Shown here in pieces: positions 1 through 11,059 of a stretch of DNA of 64,000 nucleotides. Source of the DNA: Diphasiastrum complanatum (lineage: Eukaryota > Streptophyta > Lycopodiopsida > Lycopodiales > Lycopodiaceae); the NCBI GenBank assembly GCA_029204225.1, contig CM055103.1:57604529-57668528 (forward strand), given 5' to 3'. A program made the translations under genes and the position numbers. The notes beneath the pieces are model-generated. The model had not been told where the DNA came from. It did not search any database and saw only the letters and a program-made list of their open reading frames with translations. The number at the start of each line of letters is the position of its first letter. Position 1 is the first letter of the stretch.

Positions 1-265
1 CATCTCCTTTGTGCAATGTGTAAGAGCTTTGTACTCGGCCTCACTAGATGACAATGAGATAGTGGCTTGTTTCTTTGACATCCATGATATAGCTCCATCA
101 CCTATGAAAAATACAATAAGAACTAATGGATTTCCTATCCATTACATCTCCAGCATAGTCCGAATCTGAAAATCCAAAAAGATTAGGTGATGATCCCTCA
201 TACAATATGCCAAAATCTCGAGTTCCAATGATGTACCTCAAAACTCGCTTTCCTAGCTTCCAATG
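1..265 (-). pseudogene. Ty1/copia RNase H fragment (family C element, runs off the left edge)
   Basis: Read on the minus strand, this stretch encodes the RNase H end of copia pol, which removes RNA from the RNA:DNA hybrid during reverse transcription. Visible landmarks, in order, are HWKLGKRVLRYI, a GFSDSDYAGD motif holding the first catalytic Asp, and, after a frameshift near position 110, KKQATISLSSSEAEYKAL with the catalytic Glu. The domain continues past base 1, so the third catalytic Asp and the 3' LTR lie outside the window. It is the downstream end of the element whose gag, protease and integrase lie at 1,727-3,715, but the reverse transcriptase expected between them is missing and replaced by an unknown cassette. 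The frameshift makes it non-functional. Confidence 0.85.
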
Positions 266-1340
266 CTCCTAGCATAGTTTTTGCCAATAGAACTTTGATC
301 CATCATAAGAATGATATTCTTCCTAAGAATAGATCTCCTTTCAATGATCATGTAATGCTCAAAATAGAAACAACCATAATTGATATAGAGAATAGTGTCC
401 ACTTGGGATGCTTCACTATTTCTTACATCAATTTTACATGTAAAAATGTGACTAGAACATGAAGAATCAAATAGAATGTAAATGAAATGATTCCACCATG
501 CTTCCAACTCTGAACTCTCTGGAAAAATACAGCAAACAAACAATAAATGTGAGTGATCAACTTTTGCTTGCATGTCTCCTCCTCCTTTGTCCTCTGTTGC
601 CTTGTATCCACCATGATACTCCATGAATGAGCCTCCATCTTCATCTTGCCACAAGAAACCATCAAACCTTGGAAATCCATGAGTAGGTGAGTACATTAAT
701 GATGCAAATCCAGCACCACATGACTCCATAAACCAAGTAGTTTGCACTAGTCCATCTTCAAGATCTACTTGACACAAGAAAATGACCATGAATTCACCAA
801 AAATTGACAATCTCCAAGTATTGGCACCAAGTAGCTCAACACTTGAGAACTTAGCCATGGATGAGTGACATAATGCACCTCCAATAGCTTCATTTCCATC
901 AGCAAAATCAGCCAAGAATGCTAGTACAAATCCAACATCAAAACAATGCTCACCAATGTAGCTAGTTTTATCATATCTTGACAATTTGCACACATCCACA
1001 TGAAATTGCTCAAACATGAGATAGAGCAAGTAAAGTAAACTTGAACAACACTTCCTTGCTACTCCTTTGACCTTACTTGAGTCTTAAATATGCTGCAAAA
1101 ATAGATCCATAACACCCTTGCCAATTACCTCTCCTTTGATGCTCTTGACTAGCTCCAAATTGCCAACTTCCCTTTTGACTAGTTGAAGCGCTTTGAGATC
1201 AACCTCTTGATCTTCAACTTGACCATCAAAGTCATTGAACAAAATTCGTTTTCCAGATCCATTACTTGATTTTACAGCAAGATAACATCCATCCACTTGC
1301 ATAGCTCCATGTACACAAGAAGATCCTCCAAAAGATGTTC
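253..1340 (-). other. Unknown accessory coding cassette, copy 1, replacing reverse transcriptase in a copia element
   Basis: No known family is recognised. The minus-strand frame begins in the integrase C-terminus (frame from about 1,790), passes into the cassette near 1,340 and stays open to 253 apart from a single TAA at 1,084-1,086. The longest uninterrupted piece with an ATG starts at 1,017 and ends at 253 (about 254 codons). Visible landmarks are SNGSGKRILFNDFDGQ, NLELVKSIKG, ARKCCSSLLYLL, a hydrophobic stretch with FADGNEAIGGALCHSSMAK, and FLWQDEDGGSFMEYHGG. All of these recur in the same order and sense in a second family C element at 20,183-21,735. It lies exactly where copia reverse transcriptase should be, between integrase and RNase H. 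Captured host coding sequence or an element-specific accessory gene are both possible; function is unknown. Confidence 0.6.
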
Positions 1341-1806
1341 CACTCTTCATAAGAGATCGATACTCGAGATCCATTGCTTGGATCCACTCCTCTTCTTTCC
1401 TTGCTTGATCTACACTTGTAGGATCATCCAAAGAGGTTAGGAAAGCAACATAATTTCCAAAAACTACTTGCTTACCCTTTTGATCATATGTGAGCCTTGA
1501 AGGTACTTGTCTTTTTCTTGATGTTTTCCTTGGCTTTTGACTTGATGAAGGTCCATCATCACCACCATCCAAAGTAGAATCCTTCTCATCAACATCAAGA
1601 ATGTTAGATCCATCTACTTTACCATCAATCATGCTTGAATACACCTTTGGAATGTTTCTCTCATCAAAAATGACATCTCTACCAACAATCACTTTGTTAG
1701 TAGAAGGAATGTAAACCTTGTAGGCTTTACTCACCTCCTCTTTTTGAAGATGGATCCTCCTTGGTCCTATCATCAAGAGTAATGTTGACATAGCATGTGC
1801 ATCCAA
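1341..1806 (-). pseudogene. Ty1/copia integrase C-terminal region fused to the cassette
   Basis: This minus-strand frame carries the variable C-terminal part of copia integrase: EEVSKAYKVYIPSTNKVIVGRD VIFDE, then a basic/Ser-rich linker with SRLTYDQKGKQVVFGNY and EEEWIQAMDLEYRSLMKSGT, the usual bridge into reverse transcriptase. The expected next motif (NNTW-L followed by KWVFR) is absent, and the frame runs directly into the unknown cassette. The first two dozen codons are out of register with the upstream integrase frame, so a frameshift near 1,735 separates it from the 1,727-3,715 frame. It has no start codon of its own and was originally part of one polyprotein. Confidence 0.8.
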
Positions 1807-3715
1807 AGGTTCTTAGAAAGTTGACACTCGACCTCCTCTTGAATAGCATCTCAAAAGGTGTCCTTCCATCCAAAATAGCACTCGGCCACCTATTGCACAA
1901 GAAATTGGCACACAACAAAGCTTGATCCCAAAATGGTTTGTCAAGATTAGCACTTAACCTCATAGCTTTAGCACTTTCACATAAAGTTCTATTCTTCCTT
2001 TCAGCCACTCCATTTTGTTGTGGGGTCCTTGATGTTGTATACTCCCTCTTGATCCGATGCTCATCACAAAAGGCCTTGAACTTGTTAGATATGTACTCAC
2101 CACCATTGTCACCTCTCAAGCACTTGATCTTTGTGGAGAATTGGTTCTCCCTTGCATTCTTGAACTTGACAAAGACATCATACACTTCATCCTTGCTCTT
2201 TAGTAGATAGATCCAACAAAATCTACTAAAATCATCAATGAATGTTACATACATCTTAGCTCCACTATTGCTAATTGTAGTAAATCCATGAATATCCGAA
2301 TGTACAATTTGAAAAGGCTTTGTAGATCTAGAAATAGATCTAGTATAAGGTAGTCTATGTGACTTAGACAAAGCACAAGACTCACAAACATGTGTGTCAT
2401 TACTTAAGGAACTTGGAAGACCAAACACAACCTTCTTCCTTGCCATTACCTCCAATGACTTGAAGTTGAGGTGTCCCATCCTTTTGTGCCAAACCTCTTG
2501 AATAGAAATTTGCTCCCTTGCAACACATCCAACTTGGTTAGCAATAACACAAGCATCAAGTTTGAACAACTTCCCTTGCCTTTTACCTTTTCCAATCAAG
2601 ACATCCTTCCTTTTGATCAAACAAGCATCTCCATCAAACTCCACCTTGAGGCCCTTACTTAGCATTTGACTCACACTAAGCAAATTTTGGTATAGATGGA
2701 ATAAACAAGACATCCTCCAAATGAACATTCCTATAGTAGTAGAGAGAGAAATAGGAATTGTGCCAATTCCTTTGATTGTACACTCACCATCATTGGCCGT
2801 GTAGATCACCCTCTTGTCATCTCCATATGCCAACAAAGAAGTGAAGTACTCTTTGTGAAAGGTCATGTGTGAACTTGCTCTACTATCAATCCACCAAGGA
2901 TCTAGATCTCCATCATTAGCAAGCATACATGAAGACATCACAAAAGCATCATCACTCACTTGCAAAGTGTCCTTTGATGCCACAATAGAAGAACTTAACT
3001 TTGATCTATCCTTCTTTTTGCCACTTGAAGAAGCATCCACTTGATCTTGCCCTTTAGACCACTTGCATTTGGTTTTGCCCTTGAATTTGCCCTTTGTGAA
3101 CATAGCATCCTCTTGAAGTGTCGATGTAGATCCACCTCTTGCTTGAAGCCTATATTCCTCATTGATCAAGATCTCTTGAAGATCCATCAAACTTGGCAAA
3201 GTCTTTTGAATAGCAATACTTTGAACGATGTTAGCATGAGCATCCAACAAGCCATTAAGAATCACTTGAATAAGCTCTCCTTCCTTAATGCTTTCATCTA
3301 TGCAAGCTAACTCATCATTCAATGCTTTCATTCTCAAAACAAAAGTACTTGGACTTTCTTCATTCTTTTGCAAACAAGAAAAGATTTGCCTTCTTAGAGT
3401 CAACACTCTAGAAGTAGACTTGGATTCATAAAGCTTCTTCAATGAATTCCAAGCTTCCAAAGATGATGTGCACTTACCAACTTCCTTGAGAAGTTCATTG
3501 GTAACATTCATCTTTATCATGTGTAGAGCCTTCTTAGCCCTCTTGTCATACCTCAATTGATCTTGTTGTGTTGCTGGTCTCTCCTCCAAACCTACAACAA
3601 TATCCAAAACATCATTCATCTCAAGAAGTGACTCCATCCTCACTTTCCATAATAAATAGTTACTTGAGGTAAGCCTATCATTGGCTTCCAACATGACTCC
3701 AATTGAGGTTGCCAT
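1727..3715 (-). pseudogene. Ty1/copia gag-protease-integrase polyprotein, damaged
   Basis: This 662-codon minus-strand frame starts at an ATG at 3,715 and encodes, in order, copia gag (NYLLWKVRMESLL near residue 20, followed by the alpha-helical UBN2-type region), a zinc-knuckle region, protease (WWIDSRASSHMT), the GAG-pre-integrase histidine/cysteine motif (WHKRMGHLNFKSL with CESC) and the integrase core with HSDIH, DNGGEY and NGVAERKNR. The protease active site reads D-S-R-A instead of D-S-G-A, which should be inactivating. The zinc knuckle is lost from this frame: a C-x2-C/H-like pattern is still readable in an alternative frame around 3,000, so indels knocked it out. The frame then shifts at about 1,735. 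The 5' LTR and primer site lie at 4,316-4,966 and 4,304-4,315. Confidence 0.92.
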
Positions 3716-4303
3716 GTAGCAATTACCTGATCTTCTCTTTAAACCTGTTTCAATTCACAAAGCACTCCTTTGAACAACAACAAATGCTTTAAAAAAAAAT
3801 CACCAAGATTTGAAACTATCTCACAAATTCTCTTCTAGCACTTATCCAAGCAAATCAACACATAGAATCATGGAATCTTGATCAACCTATGATCTATCCT
3901 CAATCTATTGACTTTTGCCACTTCCTAAGATTGAAACACACTCAAATGAAGTCCATCAACCTCACTATCTAGAGATCCAATCAAAATTAGGGTTTTGACA
4001 AAATCACAAAAAATTGACTATTCCAAATCTACATGCAATGCTAAAAATTTGATATGCAATCTATAAGCCACCACTTAGGCTGAACCCAATGATCCAAATC
4101 TTGGCCAAATCCAGCATGTGAATTCAAAAATGGAATTGAACAAGTATTATTGACTTATTTAGTGTTTTGATCTACAAAAGATCCAATCTACAACAGCAAA
4201 AAATCCGATTTTGGTGTAGAATCCTCTCTAGCATGCTCTAGACTTGATATCTTCACCAAATCATTGATAGATCTGATTTCCTCCTTCATAGCCTGAAACA
4301 CAA
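3716..4303 (-). other. 5' leader of the family C copia element
   Basis: This is untranslated leader between the gag ATG at 3,715 and the primer-binding site. It contains no recognisable coding sequence on either strand. Its position matches the leader of the complete family A element at 42,190-42,808. Confidence 0.6.
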
Positions 4304-4315
4304 GCTATGATACCT
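4304..4315 (-). other. Primer-binding site (initiator Met tRNA type, degenerate)
   Basis: On the minus strand it reads AGGTATCATAGC directly after the LTR, against the standard copia site TGGTATCAGAGC complementary to the 3' end of initiator Met tRNA, a difference at two positions. The location immediately inside the LTR supports the call. Confidence 0.75.
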
Positions 4316-4966
4316 TGTGAAAGATTTCAGATCCTTAAGATCCAATCTACTGAATGATCTTTGGTTAGAAAGAGAAATACACTACCAATTACACCAATGT
4401 AGAAAAATCAGCATCTACACACAATTTGAGATGCAAACACTAATAGAACTTGATCAAACTTGAATGAAATGATTATGTACTATTGCTGTTTGTACAAAAC
4501 CAGCAAGCTACTGTATTTCACACGTGTGGATCCAGAAATAACAAATATAGATCATTCTACACATAGAATTGCAAGCAATCACCAAGATAGTGCACCAATG
4601 GATAGTAGAACCCAAGAGAACCATGTATAAGCATGAAATGAGATAGAGAAGAGAGAAGATGACTCTCTCCATGAGTTACATCCTTTTATAACAAGTCCAA
4701 ACCCTATTTGGCCACTTGGCTTTCCCACCAAAATGCTAAGCCCTACCAATCCTGGGTCTAGATTCAATGTACCCAACTTATTCAAATTGAATCTACTCAA
4801 ACTCGCATTCTATCTTTCCCACACTTTCAAAAAGTGTTTATTCAAATGAAATTTAGACTAATGAACTTTGAAAAGTCAACCTCTAAGTCTAAAACAAGTT
4901 TTGGCCTCAATATGCCAAATATGGAAATATTGCAAAATGTGATGAAACTAGTTTAAATCTTTCACA
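4316..4966 (-). repeat. LTR, family C (5' LTR of the 1-4,966 element)
   Basis: The 651-bp LTR begins TGTGAAAGATTTC and ends TTTCACA on the plus strand, so it has the TG...CA form with short inverted ends TGTGAAAG/CTTTCACA. Close copies lie at 17,424-18,070 (inverted), 19,534-20,182 and 22,500-22,886. On the minus strand a TATAAAAGG box lies at 4,682-4,690. A palindrome CACACGTGTG with a G-box core is at 4,519-4,528. To its right the sequence is family B internal DNA, so this element inserted into a family B element; the expected target duplication cannot be tested because the other end lies outside the window. Confidence 0.9.
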
Positions 4967-5300
4967 GTGCATACAAAGTGTTGCCAAAGACTGTTTGCCT
5001 TGCTTGATCCATATGATTGAGCCTATATGGCTCCATCTTGATACTCAAGAGTCTTCTTGGAGTCCTTGGGTCTTGAGCTTGTTCCTCCACTTGACTTGAC
5101 TCCAAACCATCATTGAACTGAAACCCACACATGTGGATAGTATGGATTTGGACCCCTACCAAGGTTTGGGATCAAAATCTCCTCACCAAAATCAAGATTC
5201 TAGCTTGCCCTCTCAATACTAGTTTTAGCACCAAAACTTGCTAAAAATGGGATTTGCAATAGATCAAAAGCTTATGCTCTTGTACTTGGCTCTGATATCA
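4967..5300 (-). mobile_element. Family B copia derivative, internal remnant
   Basis: This segment joins a primer-binding site directly to the end of an integrase-like coding region (minus strand SIKMEPYRLNHMDQARQTVFGN, matching the SEP-RLTYD stretch of copia integrase). Essentially all gag, protease, integrase core, reverse transcriptase and RNase H sequence is absent. A second copy with the same internal join lies at 6,250-6,589, so the deletion predates both copies. The left end is the insertion point of the family C element. Confidence 0.8.
5289..5300 (-). other. Primer-binding site, family B
   Basis: On the minus strand it reads TGATATCAGAGC, one mismatch from the site complementary to initiator Met tRNA, and it touches the LTR end at 5,301. 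The following GGC/CAAGTACA context is shared with 6,570-6,589 and 42,801-42,820. Confidence 0.85.
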
Positions 5301-5999
5301 TGTGAAAGTACTGTACTTTAGGACCATAAATGGATCTACAAAAGATCCACGAGAGTGATTGGATGCTTGCTTAACAACCTATCAAAAAACTAGACACAAA
5401 AAAGTTGATCTAGATTGGCAATTTGACAAACAACAAGCATTAACAATCAAAAGCATTGATAAACATTGAAATCCGAGCCCACACGTGTGTACTAAAGGCT
5501 GTAATACGGCCTTCAACATGAGAAACAAGTAGAAATTAATTTGGTTTCATTGGATCACAAAAACTCAATGTGCATAGTGAACTAGCTTGAGATTGCCAAT
5601 GAGCTCCAAAAATTTTCTATCTTCTCACTATGGGAGCTTGGAATAGATAGCAAATTCGACTTCCTTCTTGAAGTTAGGTGGATTTCCAACATGTAACAAG
5701 GAAGTTAACTCACCCTTATTGCCCTAAATGAAACCCTAGCCTAGATCCTAGAGTTATGCTTGGTAGGTAGCTAGTTGGTCAAATTTTCACCTTAAACTTA
5801 GGTGTAGTTCCTATAAAGTAGGGATGACCACCAAATAGACATGACCAAATCTCTTGACTTGAACTAACCTATATTAGGATTGGGTTGCCACGTGGAATCT
5901 TGGCATTACATGTGTGGAACCCAATTATACACAATATTTACAAAGTTCTACATGGTGTTTGATCAAGCTAGATTTGCCAATTTTTGGCAATTCTTCACA
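5301..5999 (-). repeat. LTR, family B (complete, shared by two internal segments)
   Basis: The 699-bp LTR runs from TGTGAAAGTACTG to TTCTTCACA. It has a primer site immediately on its left and a purine tract (minus strand GAGGAG) immediately on its right, so it serves as 5' LTR for the segment on the left and 3' LTR for the segment on the right. It is related to family A LTRs (both share the TAGGACCATAAATGGAT block near the start and the CAATTTTTC-like end). A CACACGTGTG palindrome lies at 5,480-5,489. Other copies: 6,590-6,657 (truncated) and 46,861-47,517 (truncated). Confidence 0.9.
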
Positions 6000-6589
6000 C
6001 TCCTCAAATTTAGCTTGATCTATCTAGATGAATGAATGCTTTTAGAAGTGCCTAAGAAATCCAGCTACAAACAAGGAACTTTTGAGACTCCAATAGAGAA
6101 TGATGTCCATGAAGGATCTTTCACCACCTCTTAAAGGATCTCTTACAAGATGTTCCATAAATGTGTCATGTAGCACACTTCAAAAACATACATCATGCCA
6201 AGCCATGGATTCCAAGGCATTTTGTGCACTTGAAGATACATCAATTAAACTATTAAGTGCATACACAGTGTTGCCAAAGACTGTTTGCCTTGCTTGATCC
6301 ATATGATTGAGCCTATATGGCTCCATCTTGATACTCAAAATTCTTCTTGGAACCCTCGGGGTCTTGAGCTTGCTCCTCCACTTGACTTGACTCCAAACCA
6401 TCAATGAACTGAATCCCACACATGTGGATAGTACGGATTTGGAGCCCTACCAAGTTTGGGATCAAATCTCCTCACCAAAATCAAGATTCTATCTTGCCCT
6501 CTCAATAATAGTTTTAAGCACCAAAACTTGCTAAAAATGGATTTGCAATAGATCAAAGGCTTATGCTCTTGTACTTGGCTCTGATACCA
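6000..6589 (-). mobile_element. Family B short copia derivative, ~590 bp internal region
   Basis: This is a nearly complete internal region of a non-autonomous copia derivative. On the minus strand it has the primer site at 6,578-6,589, a leader with a CACATGTGG block, an integrase C-terminal remnant (PRRILSIKMEPYRLNHMDQ, then VYALNSLIDVSSSAQNALE) and a purine tract against the LTR at 5,999/6,000. A ~79-codon frame at 6,180-6,419 is a leftover of polyprotein coding, not an independent gene. The same internal sequence recurs at 47,518-47,939. Mobilisation would need proteins from a full element such as family A. Confidence 0.8.
6578..6589 (-). other. Primer-binding site, family B
   Basis: On the minus strand this is an exact TGGTATCAGAGC, complementary to the initiator Met tRNA 3' end, abutting the truncated LTR that starts at 6,590. 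Confidence 0.9.
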
Positions 6590-6657
6590 TGTGAAAGTAT
6601 TGTACTTTAGGACCATAAATGGATATACAAAAGATCCACAAGAGTGATTGGATGCTT
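6590..6657 (-). repeat. LTR, family B, truncated to its first ~68 bp
   Basis: The sequence matches the first part of the family B LTR (TGTGAAAGTATTG, TAGGACCATAAATGGAT, AAGATCCACAAGAGTGATTGG) and then breaks abruptly at 6,657/6,658 into the ATGACGGC repeat array. Confidence 0.85.
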
Positions 6658-9600
6658 ACCTACTTGGATTATACATGGGATATTAGACCTATCGATGTAT
6701 TCTATATTGTCAGATTCAACACCAGTACATATTATCGACGTGTATCAAATAATATATCACACACTTATATCAATTTAAAGGCATGTTATACTAACATATC
6801 CATCTAACAATTTTTATTTGCCCACTCATTTATACATGAAGCTATAAAACTTAATGTAGTTTTTGGCAAAAATGACGGCTTTTGAAAAACTATCATATAA
6901 AACCAGAATAAATGACGATTTTTCTAAGCCGTCATTTATTTCATTTTTGCATGAATTGATATTAAGTCTATGTATTAGATATATTTATTATAATAAGCAA
7001 TAATTCATCCATTCATGTGTAAATATACCTACTTGGGTTATGCATGAGATATTATATTACCTATATATCATCGACGTGTATACATATCATCGACGTGTAT
7101 CAAACAATATATGACACACTTATATCAATTTAAAGACATGTTATCTTATCATATCCATTTTACAACTTTTATTTGCCCACTTAATTACACATGAAGCCAT
7201 AAAACTCCCAAAAAAATGTAATTTTTGGCATAAATAACAACTTCTAAAAAACTGTCATATAAACCAAAATAAATGATGGTTTTTCTAGGTCGTCATTTAT
7301 TCCATTTGCACGAACTGATATTTAAGTCTATGTATCAGATATATTGATTATAATGAGCAATAATTCATCCATTCATGTGTAAATATATCTACTAGGGTTA
7401 TACATGGGATATTATACCTATCGACGTGTTCTATATTGTCGGTTCAACACTAATACATATCATCGACATGTATCAAACAATATATGACATTCACTTATAT
7501 CAATTTAAAGGCATGTTATATTATCATATCCATGTTACAACTTTTATTTGCCCGCTTATTTACACATGAAGCCGTAGAACTTCAAAAAATATATAATTTT
7601 TGGCATAGATGACGGCCTCTGAATAATTGTCATATAAATCAAAATAAATGACGATATCTCTAGGATGTCATTTATTCTAGTTTTTGCATGAATTGATATT
7701 TAAGTCTAGGTATCACATATACTTATCATAATAGGCAGTAATCCATGGGATATTATAACTGTCGATGTATTCTATATTGTCGGTTCAACACTTATACATA
7801 TCATTGACATGTATCAAATAATATATGACATGCTTATATCAATTTAAAGGCATGTTATACTATCATATTCATCTAACAACTTTTATTTGCCCACCTATCT
7901 ACACATGAAGCCATAAAATCTCAAAAAAAAAATATAATTCTTGGCATAAATGACGGCTTCTGAAAAACTGTCATATAAACCAAAATAAATGACGATTTTT
8001 CTAAGCCTTCATTTAATCCATTTTTTTGCATGAATTGATATATTAGTCTATTTATCACATATATTTAAGTCTATGTATCACATATATGTTATACATTGGA
8101 TATTATACCCATCCACATGTTCAATACCATTGGATTCAATATCAATACATCGACATGTATCAAAAAAATATATGACAGACACTTGTATCAACTTGAGATT
8201 GTTATATCTTTATCTCAATCTAACTACTTTTATGCACCTCCTTATCTACACATTTAAGTCACAATACTAAAAAATGTCATTTTGGCATAAATGATGGCTT
8301 TTCAAAAGCTGTCATATAAACAAATTAACTATAGTTTTCTATGCCATCATTTATGCCAGTTTCTTGCATGAAATGATGATTTAAGTCTAGGTATCACATA
8401 TATCTATCGTATTCATCCATTTGTAAATTTAGCTACTTATGTTATATATGGGATACTATATCTATCAACGCGTTCAATACCATCGATTGAATACTAATAC
8501 ATTGTAATACATATCATCGACGTGTATCAAAAAACACAATTTAAGGGTGTTATACTGTCATATCCATCTAACTACTTTTATTTGCCCACTTATCTACACA
8601 TTAATTCATAGAACTTCAAAAAAAAAGTAATTTTTGGCATAAATGATAGCTTTTGAAAACGTGTAATATAAACCAGAATAAATGACAATTTTCTAGGCCG
8701 ACATTTATGCCAATTTTTTTTTTTGCATGAATGATGATTTAAGTCTAGATATCACATATATCTTTCGTATTCATCTAAGTGAAAGTTTAGCTACTTATGT
8801 TATACATGGGATATTACACCTATCAACGTGTTCATGTTTTTGGCATAAATGACGACTTTTGAAAAGATGTCATATAAACAATTTTTTTTTTCCAATTTTC
8901 TAGGCCATCATTTACACCAATGTTTGCATGAAATGATGATTCAAGTTTAGATATCACATATATCTACCATATTATGCAATAATCCATTCATTTATGTGTA
9001 TATTTAGCTTCTTAATGTTTTACAATATCGCATATTATTCTTATCCACGTGTTCAATACCATTAAATTCAATATTAATACATTGGAATACATATCATCGA
9101 AATGTATCGAAAAGTATATGACACACTTATATCAACTTAAGAGTGTTATACTGTTATATTCATCTAACTAGTTCTATTTGCCCACTTATCTACACATTTA
9201 TTTCATCATAAAAGGAAAAAATGTCATAAATGATGACTTTGAAAAATTGTCATATACACCAGAATACGACAATTTCCTAGGTCATCATTTATGAAAGTTA
9301 TGCAAAAAATGATTGTTTAGGCCTAAATCTCAATAGATTGGTTCCCATTAACATGCATTGACTAGTTTTTTTATGCACACATATGTATGCAAATAAGGGT
9401 ATATAACAGATAGATCACTATATGTACTTTTATCCTCCAACCTATTCATAATCCTTGCTATAAAATTTGAGTAAATTCATTATCGACATAAAGGATGGTT
9501 TTACTAGAAGAAAATGACAGCTTTTTGCTGGCCGTCATTTTCACCAACATATATGACTATTTTTTATAGTCATCATTCATGTTATTATACATAGCATATA

Positions 9601-9757
9601 GTATTTTCACATTAATATTATCAATTTTGGCACAAATGATGGCGTAGAACGTAGAATTGTTTACGGTCATCATTTAAGACTACTTAAATGACGGCCTTCA
9701 AAAAAGCCGTTATTTTAGACCGTCATTTAAACCTCCTTTTCTTGTATATATGTGTTG
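6658..9757 (+). repeat. CACTA-like subterminal array: about eight ~350 bp degenerate tandem units with ATGACGGC inverted motifs
   Basis: A recurring block near positions 6,671, 7,037, 7,401, 7,744, 8,092, 8,444, 8,803 and 9,023 (TACATGGGATATT-like) marks tandem units of roughly 345-365 bp, the last shorter. Each unit contains TTTTTGGCATAAATGACGGC followed about 60 bp later by the inverted form GCCGTCATTTAT, so each could fold into a hairpin. The array ends at about 9,700-9,750 with GACCGTCATTTAAACCTCC and TTTTCTTGTA. Inverted ATGACGG/CCGTCAT motifs and a TTTTCTTGTAGTG end are typical of plant CACTA transposon termini; here the last bases are altered. The left end is cut by the family B LTR. 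No coding sequence is visible inside. Confidence 0.65.
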
Positions 9758-11059
9758 CTTTTTTAATTCGTTTCTTTGTTACCACAAGACAAAGTACCAT
9801 AGTTAGACCTTGTCACGAGTCCAGAATGTTGAGAATATAGCTTGCAACTTTAATTTGGGTCAAAGTTGCAACTATGGAAACTTCGTCCAAGATTTGTAGC
9901 AAGGAGTTGCCCAGGAGGAGGCCAATTACAAGCTTTCCACACTTAGGAAGACCACTAAAATGCCAGACCTTGTACCAAACTGATATTAGTTTGCTAACTT
10001 GCCTGTAAATATCTTGTGGTGCTTTGTATCGAAGAAAAATCACATATTCAACAAGAACATTTGCAAATAATAAATTCTTGAATGCATAAAATAGCTCATT
10101 ATTTAGTGATAGCATGACAGTTAGTGCCAATTTGAGTTGCTGACCTAAATCTCATCTACTTTGAAACTATAAAATCATATTGATAATCAATTGTACAACA
10201 CTCTCATACGGTCATCATGAACTCCCACCATCTCCCCTTGATTTTGAAGTCTGGAGTAAATTCAATGATAATCAATCAATACCTATAGTAACCTGAATCT
10301 CATTACGTGGACAATATAGCATGGCATTTTGCTTTAAAACTATGAAATCATTATAAATAATCAAGTGTAGAACACTCTCAACCAGCCATCACCATTTTGA
10401 GGATTGGAGTAAAGTTCAATAGGAAATCATCACCTAAAGGCTCAAATTACTCAAAAATTCTTTTTCATCTTAATTATTAGTTTGTGTGCCACAAGGCCAC
10501 AAAGTAGAAAGAGGCATTAGATCATCACATCATCACTTCAACAGAGGATGTTTTCAAACTAGCAAGAGTGTTTGAAGGTGTTAATCAATTAGTTTCTTTT
10601 TATTCAAGTGTATTAGGTTACACCAAAAAAGATAACAAAATGGAAATTTGTACGCTTTCCGTCCACTGCTTCCTGGTCCGCCATCTTAGAAGCCTGCCTA
10701 TCACTAAGATTGGATGGCGCATCGAGCTTGGTCGATGCCTCTGAAGAGTTATAGAATTCCACAAGCATGGAGTGAATGTGCCCACTTCTCCAAGATCCTT
10801 CATACTAAATGAAGCTGAAAATCGTCAAAGGTGAAGAAATATTATATAACGTTGAAAATCACTAACTCTGAGACTTTTAATCAACACAGCAAGGGCATGA
10901 TGCAGCATATCTAGAAGTTTTTCACCGTCCTTCACAGTTGAGTCATTCTAGAGACTCACCATAACTGTCTTTTGGTTGGGCAATAACATTGGAAGAAGAA
11001 AATGATGTACCCAAATTCAAGAATGTAGATGCCACCACAACCTACCTCTGATCTACAAG
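9758..11059. other. Intervening DNA, probably decayed CACTA sequence
   Basis: No gene can be supported. Two related segments of about 150 bp (10,160-10,300 and 10,330-10,460) share AACTAT(A/G)AAATCAT, AATCAA and ACACTCTCA blocks and form an imperfect direct repeat. A minus-strand frame at 9,813-10,130 and a short one at 10,618-10,803 show no recognisable motif. Position between the array and the transposase remnant suggests this is the remainder of a CACTA element. Confidence 0.4.

Noticed and set aside
1938-3310. Plus-strand ORFs opposite the family C gag-protease-integrase frame
   Set aside because: Shadows of the minus-strand coding frame.
6658-9757. CRISPR array
   Set aside because: Units are ~350 bp and degenerate, without short identical repeats and unique spacers, and the context is a plant transposon.
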